The position numbers and the translations under genes were made by a program. Below, one piece after another: positions 19,636 to 28,687 of a stretch of DNA of 64,000 nt; the stretch's first letter is position 1, and each line of letters opens with the position of its first letter. Where the stretch lies: assembly GCA_035946175.1 (NCBI GenBank), contig DASYZQ010000008.1, positions 22,035 to 86,034 on the forward strand, in the 5' to 3' direction. The notes below the pieces were generated by a model. The model searched no databases and was not told the origin of the DNA. It was given only the letters and a program-made list of their open reading frames with translations. The DNA is from DASYZQ01 sp035946175 (GTDB lineage: Bacteria > Patescibacteriota > Saccharimonadia > Saccharimonadales > UBA4665).

Positions 19636-19669
19636 GTAAAACTCAGCAGACGGTGATCATCCGATTTGT

Positions 19670-20233
19670 CTACCGGAAGTGTACGAGCATCATAAATGCC
19701 AGCACCATTCCTAATAGGAACCACCAAAACGTATCTGCTCCTGACTGTATGATCCGGTGTAATATGTGCTGACCAGTTTTACCAACTCGCAGATCAGCTT
19801 CATTAAGTCGCAGCAAACTCCAGTTGATCATAAGCAGCCCCGCGAAACAAAATAGACAAAGAATGCAGAGCGTATGAATGTGGTAGGTGCTTTGCCAGAG
19901 AAACCACGAGCCAAAACAAACGAAGAATAAGGCCAGCCCTTGCAGCGTCAGACGTAGCCGGCGTGCTATCGTGCTGCCGCTGACACCCGCTAAACCAGCA
20001 CCCAGAAGCAGCGTGAAAAACGTTATACACATCAACGCATTCGGAAAGCCGAATATCGAACTCTGCCAGGCATTGAGAACATTAGAGCAGCTAAAAACAC
20101 CGTTAATATTACAGGTAAGCACTGCGTGGGGATTTTTCAGCAGGATAACATATTCGACCATCTCCAGAAAAGAGGCGATAAGGCCAAGGGCAGCACCGGA
20201 AACCAAAATCGAATAGAGAAAGCGTTTGTTCAT
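19670..20233 (-). CDS. Vitamin K epoxide reductase (VKOR) family protein
   Basis: A membrane protein of 187 residues (193 if the upstream in-frame ATG at 20251 is used) with about five hydrophobic segments. It has the VKOR hallmarks: a loop Cys pair (TCNING then SCSNVLN, with the Ser next to the second Cys) and the CxxC active site (CILC) in a later membrane helix after a His/Thr segment. Bacterial VKORs replace DsbB and re-oxidise a periplasmic thiol oxidase using quinone. No fused thioredoxin domain is present, so a separate DsbA-like partner is needed. It converges with the Cys-rich propeller gene, a plausible client. Confidence 0.88.
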   Translation of the reverse strand: MNKRFLYSILVSGAALGLIASFLEMVEYVILLKNPHAVLTCNINGVFSCSNVLNAWQSSIFGFPNALMCITFFTLLLGAGLAGVSGSTIARRLRLTLQGLALFFVCFGSWFLWQSTYHIHTLCILCLFCFAGLLMINWSLLRLNEADLRVGKTGQHILHRIIQSGADTFWWFLLGMVLAFMMLVHFR

Positions 20234-20353
20234 ATGCAAAGAATGTAGCATATAACCCCTGCCACACTTGTGACCCAGATCAAAATCTTATGAATAGTAC
20301 ATTGACGGATATACTCCGAAAGCAGATGCTACTCACTCGGAGCCCGGGTTGTT

Positions 20354-21556
20354 TTATCTAAGTATTTGTTCAAATGTGTAATATGCTGGCTTCTTGCTTC
20401 CGTCACTTTGCAAAAGCCCGAAAAATTTCTCATTGGTAGAGGGATCTGCCCCACTGTCTTTGTAGGTATACCAGAACAATGGCCCTAACCAGGAAGATGA
20501 CCGCACATAAGCAACCGCCTGCTGAGCCATAATAGCTTGGAGCGCCTCATCGACATGATCTGGAGAAGTATTGGTGTTGTATCCTTTCTGGGTTGCTTCT
20601 GCACCTGGACCGTTAGTAGGAGCACCGTATTCGGTGAGCCAGAGAAGTTTTTTACTATCACCGTTCGTGATCATAATATTCCGTAGACTATCTTGTGTAT
20701 TGTCGATCATCGACCAACCGCTCCAGCCTGCTGTCTGGTCTGGCAGGGCAGGAAAGGAGTATGGATGATAGCCAACGGCATTAAAGTAGGGCCCGGCACC
20801 ATACTTGTAGACATCGGCGAGAAAGGCTGGAGCGGCAATACTTTGCGAAAACTGATCCATTACTCCGAGGCCGCCGCTTATAACCGTCGCCTGGGGCTCT
20901 ACCGACCTTATAGCCGGATAGACCGCCTTTAGAAGTGCCGCGTAAGCCCTTGGATCCGGCGCTGGCCGCCAAAACCCCATAAGGTTAGGTTCGTTCCATA
21001 TCTCCCAGTCGTGCACTCCTTGAGGTTTGAAGTGAAGTACTGCTGCTTGTGCAAAAGAGGCAAACTGTGCCGGATCTGCAGGCGCGCACTTATCCGTGCT
21101 ATCACAGTTCGCCAGCCTCGCCCACTGAGGAGCGTAGGCAAGCGTAGGAAGGACGTGAAGCTTGTATCGTGAGGCCGTATCGACGATACCATCATACGCT
21201 GACCAGTCATAACCGTTCGGACCGTCAGCCTGTACTGTCTCCCACTGTATGTCAAAACGAATCCAGGTAAAACCGAGGTGGGCTACATCGGCAAGTTCGG
21301 ATGCCAACTCAGAGCTAGATAGATACTGGAGCGTGCCGCCGAACGACATGCCAAATGCTGCCCGTCTTACCGGCGAAGCATGGGTGGTACTTGTTTTCTG
21401 GTTTGCCACAGAAGACCCACTGTTCACAACTATATTTGCCGCGGCTGCTACAGCAAGCAAAAAGGTAAGCGCCATGGCAAGAAGGCCTGGTGTAGGCCGG
21501 AACGGCCATAACCCGCTACGCCGCCCCAACGTCATGAGTCTTTGTTTGTACATCAT
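20354..21556 (-). CDS. Anchored glycoside hydrolase, clan GH-A (GH5/GH39-like)
   Basis: With the ATG at 21556 the protein is 400 residues; the longer frame to 21646 leaves only 16 bases to the divergent flippase gene and adds an odd N-terminus. A basic start and one hydrophobic segment (about residues 23-44) form a signal anchor. The catalytic domain contains the acid/base Glu in DWEIWNEPN (about residue 189) and the nucleophile Glu in LWLTEYGAP (about residue 309). The pattern WEIWNEPNLMGFW is close to GH39 xylosidase-type and related GH-A enzymes. No secretion linker is present. It is divergent from the flippase/GT4 pair, so polysaccharide trimming is likely. Confidence 0.8.
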   Translation of the reverse strand: MMYKQRLMTLGRRSGLWPFRPTPGLLAMALTFLLAVAAAANIVVNSGSSVANQKTSTTHASPVRRAAFGMSFGGTLQYLSSSELASELADVAHLGFTWIRFDIQWETVQADGPNGYDWSAYDGIVDTASRYKLHVLPTLAYAPQWARLANCDSTDKCAPADPAQFASFAQAAVLHFKPQGVHDWEIWNEPNLMGFWRPAPDPRAYAALLKAVYPAIRSVEPQATVISGGLGVMDQFSQSIAAPAFLADVYKYGAGPYFNAVGYHPYSFPALPDQTAGWSGWSMIDNTQDSLRNIMITNGDSKKLLWLTEYGAPTNGPGAEATQKGYNTNTSPDHVDEALQAIMAQQAVAYVRSSSWLGPLFWYTYKDSGADPSTNEKFFGLLQSDGSKKPAYYTFEQILR

Positions 21557-21662
21557 TGCATTTGTGTTTCGTAAGGATATACTGCCATTATAAGAGGTAG
21601 CAAAACAAAAAGAAAGCTTATATAATAAAAATAAGCTAAATTTCATAAACCAGGGAGATTGT

Positions 21663-22928
21663 GTGAAGCAAAAGCTACTGGCCCTGCGTCAAGATACCTT
21701 GTTCAGAAATTCGATTTACTTAATGGTATCCACAGGCATTATGGCACTATTGGGCTTCGTGTTTTGGCTGATCAACGCTCGGTTGTTTACGCCTTCCCAG
21801 ATCGGGGTTGCCACAACATTGATCTCGGCAATGAATCTGATCTCCTATATCGCACTCTTGGGTTTTAACAGCACGTTCATTAGATTTCTACCAACCTCTA
21901 AAGACAGAAGCAATGAAATAAATACCGGCTTACTGCTGTCGATTATTATGGCTGCGCTGGTCTCGACTGGCTATATTCTACTCATACCATACATCGCTCC
22001 GAAACTTGGCATTGTGCATCACAATCCGTGGTACGCAATCGGTTTCGTGATTATGGCCGCGTTAGCGGCCATAAATCTACTCACCGACAGCATTTTCATA
22101 GCCTACCGGGCGGCAAAATATAATCTGCTGATCGACGGTATTATTATGAGTAGCATCAAGTTAGCGCTACCTTTCTTGTTGGTTGGGTTGGGCGCCTATG
22201 GGGTATTTGCCGCTTCCGGCTCGGCGGCATCAGTTGCTATGGCCCTAAGTATCCTCTTCTTGACGCTTAGGTTTAACTATAGACCGGAATTCAAAATACG
22301 GACCTCTACACTTAGAAAAGTACTCCATTATTCTTTTTCGAATTACGTTGGCAATCTTCTTAACATTGCACCAACCCTGGTATTACCACTGGTCGTGATC
22401 AATCATTTGGGAGCAGCCGCGGCCGGCTACTATTATCTAGCGTTTATGGTCGCCAATCTACTCTATACAGTGGTATATGCCGTATCACAGTCACTTTTTG
22501 CTGAAGGCTCATATGCCAACCAAACACTACGGGAACTAGTAAAGCGCTCCAGCGCCGTAGTTGCGGGTATAATGGTGCCGGGGACAATCATACTATACTT
22601 CGGGGCTCACCTAATACTTGGCACCTACGGCAAGAATTATGGCAGCAAGGCTTCGAGCCTGCTAACCGTACTCGCTCTGGCTGCTCCGGCAGTGGCCATT
22701 TATACAATCGTGACAGTACTACTTCGCATCAACAAGCAGGTCTACTCCCTAATAGTTGTTAATATTATCTATCTCCTTACTATTTCCGGCTTTGCAACGC
22801 TGTGGGTAGACAGAGGTCTTAAGTGGATCGGTTATGCCTGGGCGATGGGGCAGATAACTGCCGGCTTGGCTGGTCTATTAGTGCTTCTGTTGGGGCATAA
22901 GTCCAAAGTTCAGGAGGCTATATTGTGA
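21663..22928 (+). CDS. Polysaccharide flippase (Wzx/MOP superfamily)
   Basis: A 421-residue membrane protein with about 12 hydrophobic segments and the N-terminal pattern NSIYLMVSTGIMALLGFVFW followed by FTPSQIGVATTL, typical of oligosaccharide flippases of the MOP superfamily. It should move lipid-linked sugar units from the inner to the outer face. It starts with GTG and overlaps the following GT4 gene by four bases (GTGA), so the pair is co-translated. Its presence next to GT-C-like membrane enzymes fits a Wzx-dependent pathway, although no clear Wzy or chain-length regulator is in the window. Confidence 0.88.
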   Translation: MKQKLLALRQDTLFRNSIYLMVSTGIMALLGFVFWLINARLFTPSQIGVATTLISAMNLISYIALLGFNSTFIRFLPTSKDRSNEINTGLLLSIIMAALVSTGYILLIPYIAPKLGIVHHNPWYAIGFVIMAALAAINLLTDSIFIAYRAAKYNLLIDGIIMSSIKLALPFLLVGLGAYGVFAASGSAASVAMALSILFLTLRFNYRPEFKIRTSTLRKVLHYSFSNYVGNLLNIAPTLVLPLVVINHLGAAAAGYYYLAFMVANLLYTVVYAVSQSLFAEGSYANQTLRELVKRSSAVVAGIMVPGTIILYFGAHLILGTYGKNYGSKASSLLTVLALAAPAVAIYTIVTVLLRINKQVYSLIVVNIIYLLTISGFATLWVDRGLKWIGYAWAMGQITAGLAGLLVLLLGHKSKVQEAIL

Positions 22929-24046
22929 GGCATCTGGTACAAGTAGTCGCCCTATATAACCCCCCGCACGTAGGTGGCATGGAAATGCGCGCCAGGGATC
23001 GGGCAGAGCGACTCACTAAAAGGGATTGGACAGTAGAAACCCTAACCTCAAGTGAGAAAACCTACCCGCACGTTGTTGAAGACAACAACCTAACTGTGCG
23101 TTATCTCAAAAGCAAAGAAATCGCGCGCACGCCGATTATATTTTCCTTGCCATTTTCCCTTATGAAGATCCCCAAAGACAGTATCGTACAGGTTGAGACG
23201 GCCATAGCCTTCTGTCCAGAAATTACGGCATTTATCTGCAAACTCAGGGGTATATCATACATTGCGAGGGTACCGCTCGATTCGACTGGCCACAGTAAGC
23301 TCAGAGATAAGTTGCTAAGTTACTACCAGAAGTCAGCGCTTAGGTGGGTATATAAGCATGCGGCGAGGATAATTGTGCTCACCGAGGACGATGTGGTCCA
23401 CATTTCCGAGAAGTATCACGTTGATCCTAAAAAATTTCGTATTATCCCCAATGCGACTGATTTTGTTCCAGTGAAAGCACCTCGGAAGGACTTCCATAAA
23501 CCTTTCAGGCTATTGTTCGAGGGCAGGATTGCTGGGCAGAAAAACGTGCCGCTACTACTCGAGTCGCTACGCTACTTCCTTGATACATATGCACTGCCAG
23601 TCCATCTGAATATAGTCGGGGACGGCGAGGGAATGCCGACAGTCAGAGATAAGATAAAGGAGCTATCGCTTCAAAAATACGTCAGTCTGAATGGATTCGT
23701 AACCGGTAGAAAGGTCGAAGAATACTTTGAAGATGCCGATGCCTTCGTCATGAGCTCAACACATGAGTCCTTCCCTCAGACGCTGCTCGAGGCCATGGCT
23801 AAAGGCCTCCCCATGATAACAAGCAATATTTTAGGTGTGCGTACGGTCGTGAAAGATGGCAAGAGCGGCATTCTGGTAGATCTGGCCAAGGAGAGCTTTG
23901 CAAACGCATTCCACCGACTCATAGTTGAAAAAAAGTTATATCAGAAGCTGGCCAACGGGTCTTTCGAAGAAGCCAAGAAATATAGCTGGGATGCAACTAT
24001 AGACGCATATCTAGATCTATATACTGAGCTACAGCCCGTAAAATAG
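22925..24046 (+). CDS. Glycosyltransferase family 4
   Basis: A 373-residue GT-B enzyme. The N-terminal half starts with VVALYNPPHVGGMEMRA, the usual acceptor-side GG motif region. The C-terminal half has a nucleotide-sugar domain (LLFEGRIAGQKNVPLLL) and E-x7-E in ESFPQTLLEAMAKGLPM near residue 280. It starts with GTG inside the flippase stop. It is closest in style to the second GT4 domain of the 1524-residue fusion encoded on the opposite strand (both read PHVGGME / SHLGGME), so the two may descend from one gene. Substrate unknown. Confidence 0.9.
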   Translation: MRHLVQVVALYNPPHVGGMEMRARDRAERLTKRDWTVETLTSSEKTYPHVVEDNNLTVRYLKSKEIARTPIIFSLPFSLMKIPKDSIVQVETAIAFCPEITAFICKLRGISYIARVPLDSTGHSKLRDKLLSYYQKSALRWVYKHAARIIVLTEDDVVHISEKYHVDPKKFRIIPNATDFVPVKAPRKDFHKPFRLLFEGRIAGQKNVPLLLESLRYFLDTYALPVHLNIVGDGEGMPTVRDKIKELSLQKYVSLNGFVTGRKVEEYFEDADAFVMSSTHESFPQTLLEAMAKGLPMITSNILGVRTVVKDGKSGILVDLAKESFANAFHRLIVEKKLYQKLANGSFEEAKKYSWDATIDAYLDLYTELQPVK

Positions 24047-24112
24047 TATTTCCCGTTGATCGATTTGTGGCAGCTTGGTTCGAGTGCCGTCGCCTAAGCT
24101 AAGGCCAAATAC

Positions 24113-27100
24113 TTACTGATAAACCCGAGCTCCGCCGTTGTTATAGATCAGGTTTTTATTGTTGTCGAGAAACTGAATAGGATACGTGTAGGTAACCAAG
24201 TCGCCGTTATATAAGAAGGTTGCCTGATGCTTGGTGCTGTCGGTGTAGCCCAGATAGACGTACGATTTCTGCCTTATAAGACCTGGGGTAATATCGTCCC
24301 TGGGTGACAGGTTCGTCAGTGATGTTACTTCTCGGAAAGCATAGCGGTCAGTTTGGACTTCTGCCTGGACGCTAGAACCATTGCCGTGTACAAGTCCTGA
24401 CAGCCAGTTTATGGCCGTAACCTCTGTTGTATGCATATAGTACACATCATAATATTGACCACTATTGTTGAGTTGCAGTTCCGGCTGATAGCCCCCGAGC
24501 AGCTGGGAGATGGCGCTGGTGGAGGCTAGGAAAAATAAGAGAGCCAGTGCTGCCGGAGCCATATTTCTAAGTATGTGGGGTCTAAGCCAGGCACTTAAAG
24601 CGAAAGTACCAACCATTACGAATAACCCCAGGATCATCAGTGATTGCTGGAAAGCTCTGAGCAGCCCATAGGCGATTGACAGATAGGGCAGAACGACTTG
24701 GGCAAACACGAATACCGCGCACCCAGCCGTCAGTAGGAAGAATTCAGGTTCCAGAGATTTATTGAATTTCTTTTTAAATGCGGTGAATATAAGCCCCACT
24801 ACCACGAAAACCTGTAGTAGCCTAGCCCAGGCTTGCTTGAGCATGATATCAACTGTCTTGACATTGATACCGTATTTCTGGATATGTCGGCCGAGATCTG
24901 TAAGTGGCAATATAGTCTGAGGAGCTACCTGGACCGGATACTGATGAATGGTATTGTTCGAATAAAATACCCCCCCGGCAGCGCGAGAACGGGCCTTGTT
25001 GACCACTGATTGTTGATATTCCCGCAATTCTTTCTGTGGATTAATCGAACCGGAGTAAAAAATACTGTAGAGTACATCAGCAGAGCGGGCATCTTCTTTA
25101 AGCCCAGTAGTAAAACTACTTATTGTCTGCCCGATAAGCGACGAGGCAGCATTAGACGTATTGGTGAGCACCGTATTCCATGTAAAGCATAGCAACGACA
25201 CCAAGATGATCATTGGTATGGTTATGTTGGGCTTTGCGAGCTGGCTACTTTCTCCGAGACCCTCAATGCTGGATTGCCTGAGTCGCCGCCATTGCCTCAA
25301 CTTTGGGACAATCGGGTACAGTATTAGACGAGCAAAGCCTAGAAACAGCAATATCGAGACAACCGAATACGTAGTTGAGTAATGTGACAGCACCATACCC
25401 AGTGCAAAGACAATAAACAACCACTGACGCTTTCTTATTGCAATCCTGCCGTCGAACACGACCAACAACATCAAGATCAGGAACAAAAAGGCAATTTCCT
25501 GGCGATTCAGAAATGGCATGTCGGTGAAGAAGGTCGGGAAAGATATGAAATAAATGGTAGCTATAAAGGCTTTGGCTTTAGACAAGTACCGACGCATAAA
25601 AAGATAGACCAAGACCGGCACTGTAGCAAATATCAGCTGAAAGAAAACCTTATAGACGTAGGGATCACGAACGTGCAGTAAGTTTGATAATATCGTTGGC
25701 AGTATGGTGATACTAAGACAGGCATTGTAGGGATCACGGAACGCGCCGATGTTCCATATACCCTGAGCCTTGGCAATTTGGAATACCCGGTACTCACGCT
25801 GAATATCGTGGCCGGTGACATACCAGCCCCTCAACGAGGTCATCAAAAGCAGCGCCAGACTCATCATAAAAATTGCCCAAGCGATGGTGTTATCCTGAAG
25901 GCGCTTGCGAAACAACAGCAGCGCCCCCATATATCCTGCCATAAGCAGCAACATGGCAAGCGTAAAGCCATCGGTACCACCATTATTCAGACTGGTAGAC
26001 CCTATGGCGCTCAAGACGATCAGACTGACTGGCACCAATAGTGCTGCAATGTCCAGTTTGCTAGGCACCAGATATCGCCAGTGCAGCTGTGGGTTGTAGA
26101 TTCTAAGCCGGTACCAACTCCAAGAGGCTATAAGCCCATACATGGCGCTCAACTCCCATAAGAGCGGTGTCCGAGCAAGCGGCCTGCCCACCCCTAAGTA
26201 GGGCAAGATTGCGTTGCAGGCAAGCGTCCAAACCATCAATTCCAGTACACTTAGGCCAACTATTTGCCCCAACCGATACCAAAACGGCAGCCGCCGACCG
26301 ACATTCAGGCTTAGATGGGTTAAAAGCCCCGGTACTATAATCAGTGCCAAAAAACCGACTATATTCAGAAGCCCCAGCGTATTATCGTAGCGCGAGCCTA
26401 AGAGCAGGAAAGAGGTCCACACCAATGTCGTGGCAGCCAGTAGCCGTAGCCGCTGTGTAGTTACAATCTGGGCTTGCCGAACCTTCTTGTAGAGTGTACT
26501 AAAGCCGTCGGTCAGCTGCTGCCATGAATATTGCTTAGCCGTTTCGAAGCTGGCTACCGAAAGTCTATGTAACTTCTTAGAGTCCGGCAGCAGCGCATCC
26601 AGCTTGTCGGCAAAGGCCCGCCCACTGTCGCCGTGAACAAGTTCACCAACACCACGAATAAGTTCACGAATACCAATCACGTTAGCACCAACAATAGGTA
26701 GCCCGGCTGCCATAGCCTCTAGCAGAACCAGGGGCATGCCTTCGCGCTCCGAGGCCAACACAAATACGTCGGCCTGTTTGTAGTATTCCAGTAATTTGGC
26801 CGGCGTCTTAGCACCGACAAATCTGACGTTAGTAAGCCTTAATTCTGCCGCCAACGCTTTCAGCTCTGCGCCGTCTTCACCATCGCCTACAATGGTCAGT
26901 TCGGCTTTAGTCCTGAGCAATGACATGGCTCGGATAAGTAGCTGTACGCGCTTCTGAGGAGACAGGCGTCCAACATATAGCAGCTTTCGTGGTCCTTTGA
27001 CGTAACGTCTGGGGTGAAGAAAATACTCCTGGCCGACACCATTGGGGATAATGGCAATCCGCTCTTCAGGCAAATTATACATCTCACAAACAAAAGCTCG

Positions 27101-28687
27101 CTGATCCCTGGAGAATACGACTACACTGGCTGCATGTCTGATCACCATCCTGATTACCGAGGCTTTGTAAACTTTAAAGAGCCAGCCCAAGGGGCCTGAA
27201 GGCTGCAAATCTAGGTGAAAGTGCACGATGTAGGGGATACCCCGCAACTTGGAGACCAACAGTACCAGTTCGGGATAAAAGGCTTGAGTAAGATGCAGAT
27301 GAATAATCGAACGTTTCGGGATGCGGAAGATAGCTGGTATGAAGCCAGGTGCGAAGGGCGTGTGGGCGAATTCGAACGCCTTAAAGCGTGTTACTCTAAG
27401 GTGATCGCTATCCGCCGAAGCTATAGCTATGTCCGAAGTCAGCACTTGTATATCAAACCCACGTTCGGCCAGATTTTCGGACAATGATTGGGCAACCCGC
27501 TCCATACCACCCAGGTGGCTCGGATAATAGGGCGCCACCTGTATCACCATAGGTGTACTCAACCTTGCGAACAGCTCTGCAGTATTATGAACCATGGTGG
27601 TGGTCGAGTATTTCCTATGCACCTCAGTTAAACTGTTTCGCGATAGCTGCCGGCGCAGCGATTTGCTGCGAAATAGTTCAATTATTTTCTTGGCCAATTG
27701 CTGCGGATCGGCCGGTGCCGCCAGCAGCCCTGTTATCTTATCTTCGACAAGCGTATTCAGTGGCGGGAGATCGGCGACGATTACTGGCAAGGCTGCCCCC
27801 CAGGCCTCCAAAAGTACGGTTGGCAGAGCGTCGTTAGCTGTATCGGGGTACAAAACGGCGGAGGAGGCGGAGGCTAAAAGATCCAGCTTTTGTCTTCCGG
27901 TCACCATGCCAACAAAGCGAACCAAGCGAGTAATGCCGAGTTGCTGGGCCTGGGCCTCATACTCGGCCCGCATGTCACCATCACCGGCGACCAGCAGTTC
28001 AATATCTGGTAAGACTTTTTGAGCAATAGCAACTGCTTCGATCAGATAGCCAAGCCCTTTCCAGGCATGAGTATGGTCAAGCGTGGAGATGAAAATAATT
28101 CGATGATTACTATTATCAGATACGGCCTGCTTTGTGCTTTCGATGTCAATGGCGTTATATATGACCTCCGTTTTTTGAGCGACCTTCTCCGAGAATTGTG
28201 ACTTGACGTAGTCGGAAACAGTGACTACTTTTTGAGCCATTTTAAAGGTTTTCTTACCAAGCAATGCCTCATAAACCCGGATAACCATATTAGCGAATGG
28301 TGCATCTTTTTTATACAGTGTAGCAGCGTGGTTAGTGAGCACGAAGGTCGTACCCTTACTGGCCCGTGCAGCCATATCGGCAAGAAATGGTACCGGAGTA
28401 TGGGCATTTACCACATCAGGTTGCTCTTCCTTTATAATCCGCTTTAGAATGTAGTACCACCTAAAATCCATCGGCGTGTTAGAAACCTTACGCTTCCAGG
28501 GCAGACGAATAACCTGCAGACCTAGAATCTCTTCACGCTCTATCCGCCGCGTGCCGGGCTTCGCAGCTGTACTGACAACTACTACATCATGCCCGCTCTT
28601 TTTCAGGCCCTGGGCCAGGTTCATCACATAAGTCTGCACACCGCCGACCGACGGATAGAAGTAAGGGCTAACGATCAAAATCTTCAT
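24113..28687 (-). CDS. Giant GT4-GT4-membrane fusion protein
   Basis: A 1524-residue protein in one uninterrupted frame. Residues about 1-370 are a first GT4 (YPSVGGVQTYV). Residues about 378-745 are a second GT4 (YPSHLGGMERVA) with E-x7-E in EGMPLVLLEA. In the first domain the matching site reads DALPTVLLEA, so the first Glu is Asp. Residues about 750-1400 have many hydrophobic segments and resemble DUF2206-type or GT-C-like membrane proteins, with GWYVTGHDIQREYRVF in an outer loop; an outer domain of about 120 residues ends the chain. It overlaps the deacetylase-GT4 gene by four bases. It may couple two sugar additions with polymer handling at the membrane. Confidence 0.85.
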   Translation of the reverse strand: MKILIVSPYFYPSVGGVQTYVMNLAQGLKKSGHDVVVVSTAAKPGTRRIEREEILGLQVIRLPWKRKVSNTPMDFRWYYILKRIIKEEQPDVVNAHTPVPFLADMAARASKGTTFVLTNHAATLYKKDAPFANMVIRVYEALLGKKTFKMAQKVVTVSDYVKSQFSEKVAQKTEVIYNAIDIESTKQAVSDNSNHRIIFISTLDHTHAWKGLGYLIEAVAIAQKVLPDIELLVAGDGDMRAEYEAQAQQLGITRLVRFVGMVTGRQKLDLLASASSAVLYPDTANDALPTVLLEAWGAALPVIVADLPPLNTLVEDKITGLLAAPADPQQLAKKIIELFRSKSLRRQLSRNSLTEVHRKYSTTTMVHNTAELFARLSTPMVIQVAPYYPSHLGGMERVAQSLSENLAERGFDIQVLTSDIAIASADSDHLRVTRFKAFEFAHTPFAPGFIPAIFRIPKRSIIHLHLTQAFYPELVLLVSKLRGIPYIVHFHLDLQPSGPLGWLFKVYKASVIRMVIRHAASVVVFSRDQRAFVCEMYNLPEERIAIIPNGVGQEYFLHPRRYVKGPRKLLYVGRLSPQKRVQLLIRAMSLLRTKAELTIVGDGEDGAELKALAAELRLTNVRFVGAKTPAKLLEYYKQADVFVLASEREGMPLVLLEAMAAGLPIVGANVIGIRELIRGVGELVHGDSGRAFADKLDALLPDSKKLHRLSVASFETAKQYSWQQLTDGFSTLYKKVRQAQIVTTQRLRLLAATTLVWTSFLLLGSRYDNTLGLLNIVGFLALIIVPGLLTHLSLNVGRRLPFWYRLGQIVGLSVLELMVWTLACNAILPYLGVGRPLARTPLLWELSAMYGLIASWSWYRLRIYNPQLHWRYLVPSKLDIAALLVPVSLIVLSAIGSTSLNNGGTDGFTLAMLLLMAGYMGALLLFRKRLQDNTIAWAIFMMSLALLLMTSLRGWYVTGHDIQREYRVFQIAKAQGIWNIGAFRDPYNACLSITILPTILSNLLHVRDPYVYKVFFQLIFATVPVLVYLFMRRYLSKAKAFIATIYFISFPTFFTDMPFLNRQEIAFLFLILMLLVVFDGRIAIRKRQWLFIVFALGMVLSHYSTTYSVVSILLFLGFARLILYPIVPKLRQWRRLRQSSIEGLGESSQLAKPNITIPMIILVSLLCFTWNTVLTNTSNAASSLIGQTISSFTTGLKEDARSADVLYSIFYSGSINPQKELREYQQSVVNKARSRAAGGVFYSNNTIHQYPVQVAPQTILPLTDLGRHIQKYGINVKTVDIMLKQAWARLLQVFVVVGLIFTAFKKKFNKSLEPEFFLLTAGCAVFVFAQVVLPYLSIAYGLLRAFQQSLMILGLFVMVGTFALSAWLRPHILRNMAPAALALLFFLASTSAISQLLGGYQPELQLNNSGQYYDVYYMHTTEVTAINWLSGLVHGNGSSVQAEVQTDRYAFREVTSLTNLSPRDDITPGLIRQKSYVYLGYTDSTKHQATFLYNGDLVTYTYPIQFLDNNKNLIYNNGGARVYQ

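Noticed and set aside
24070..24090. ggttcgagt-like stretch resembling a tRNA T-loop
   Set aside because: No acceptor, D or anticodon arm can be folded around it.
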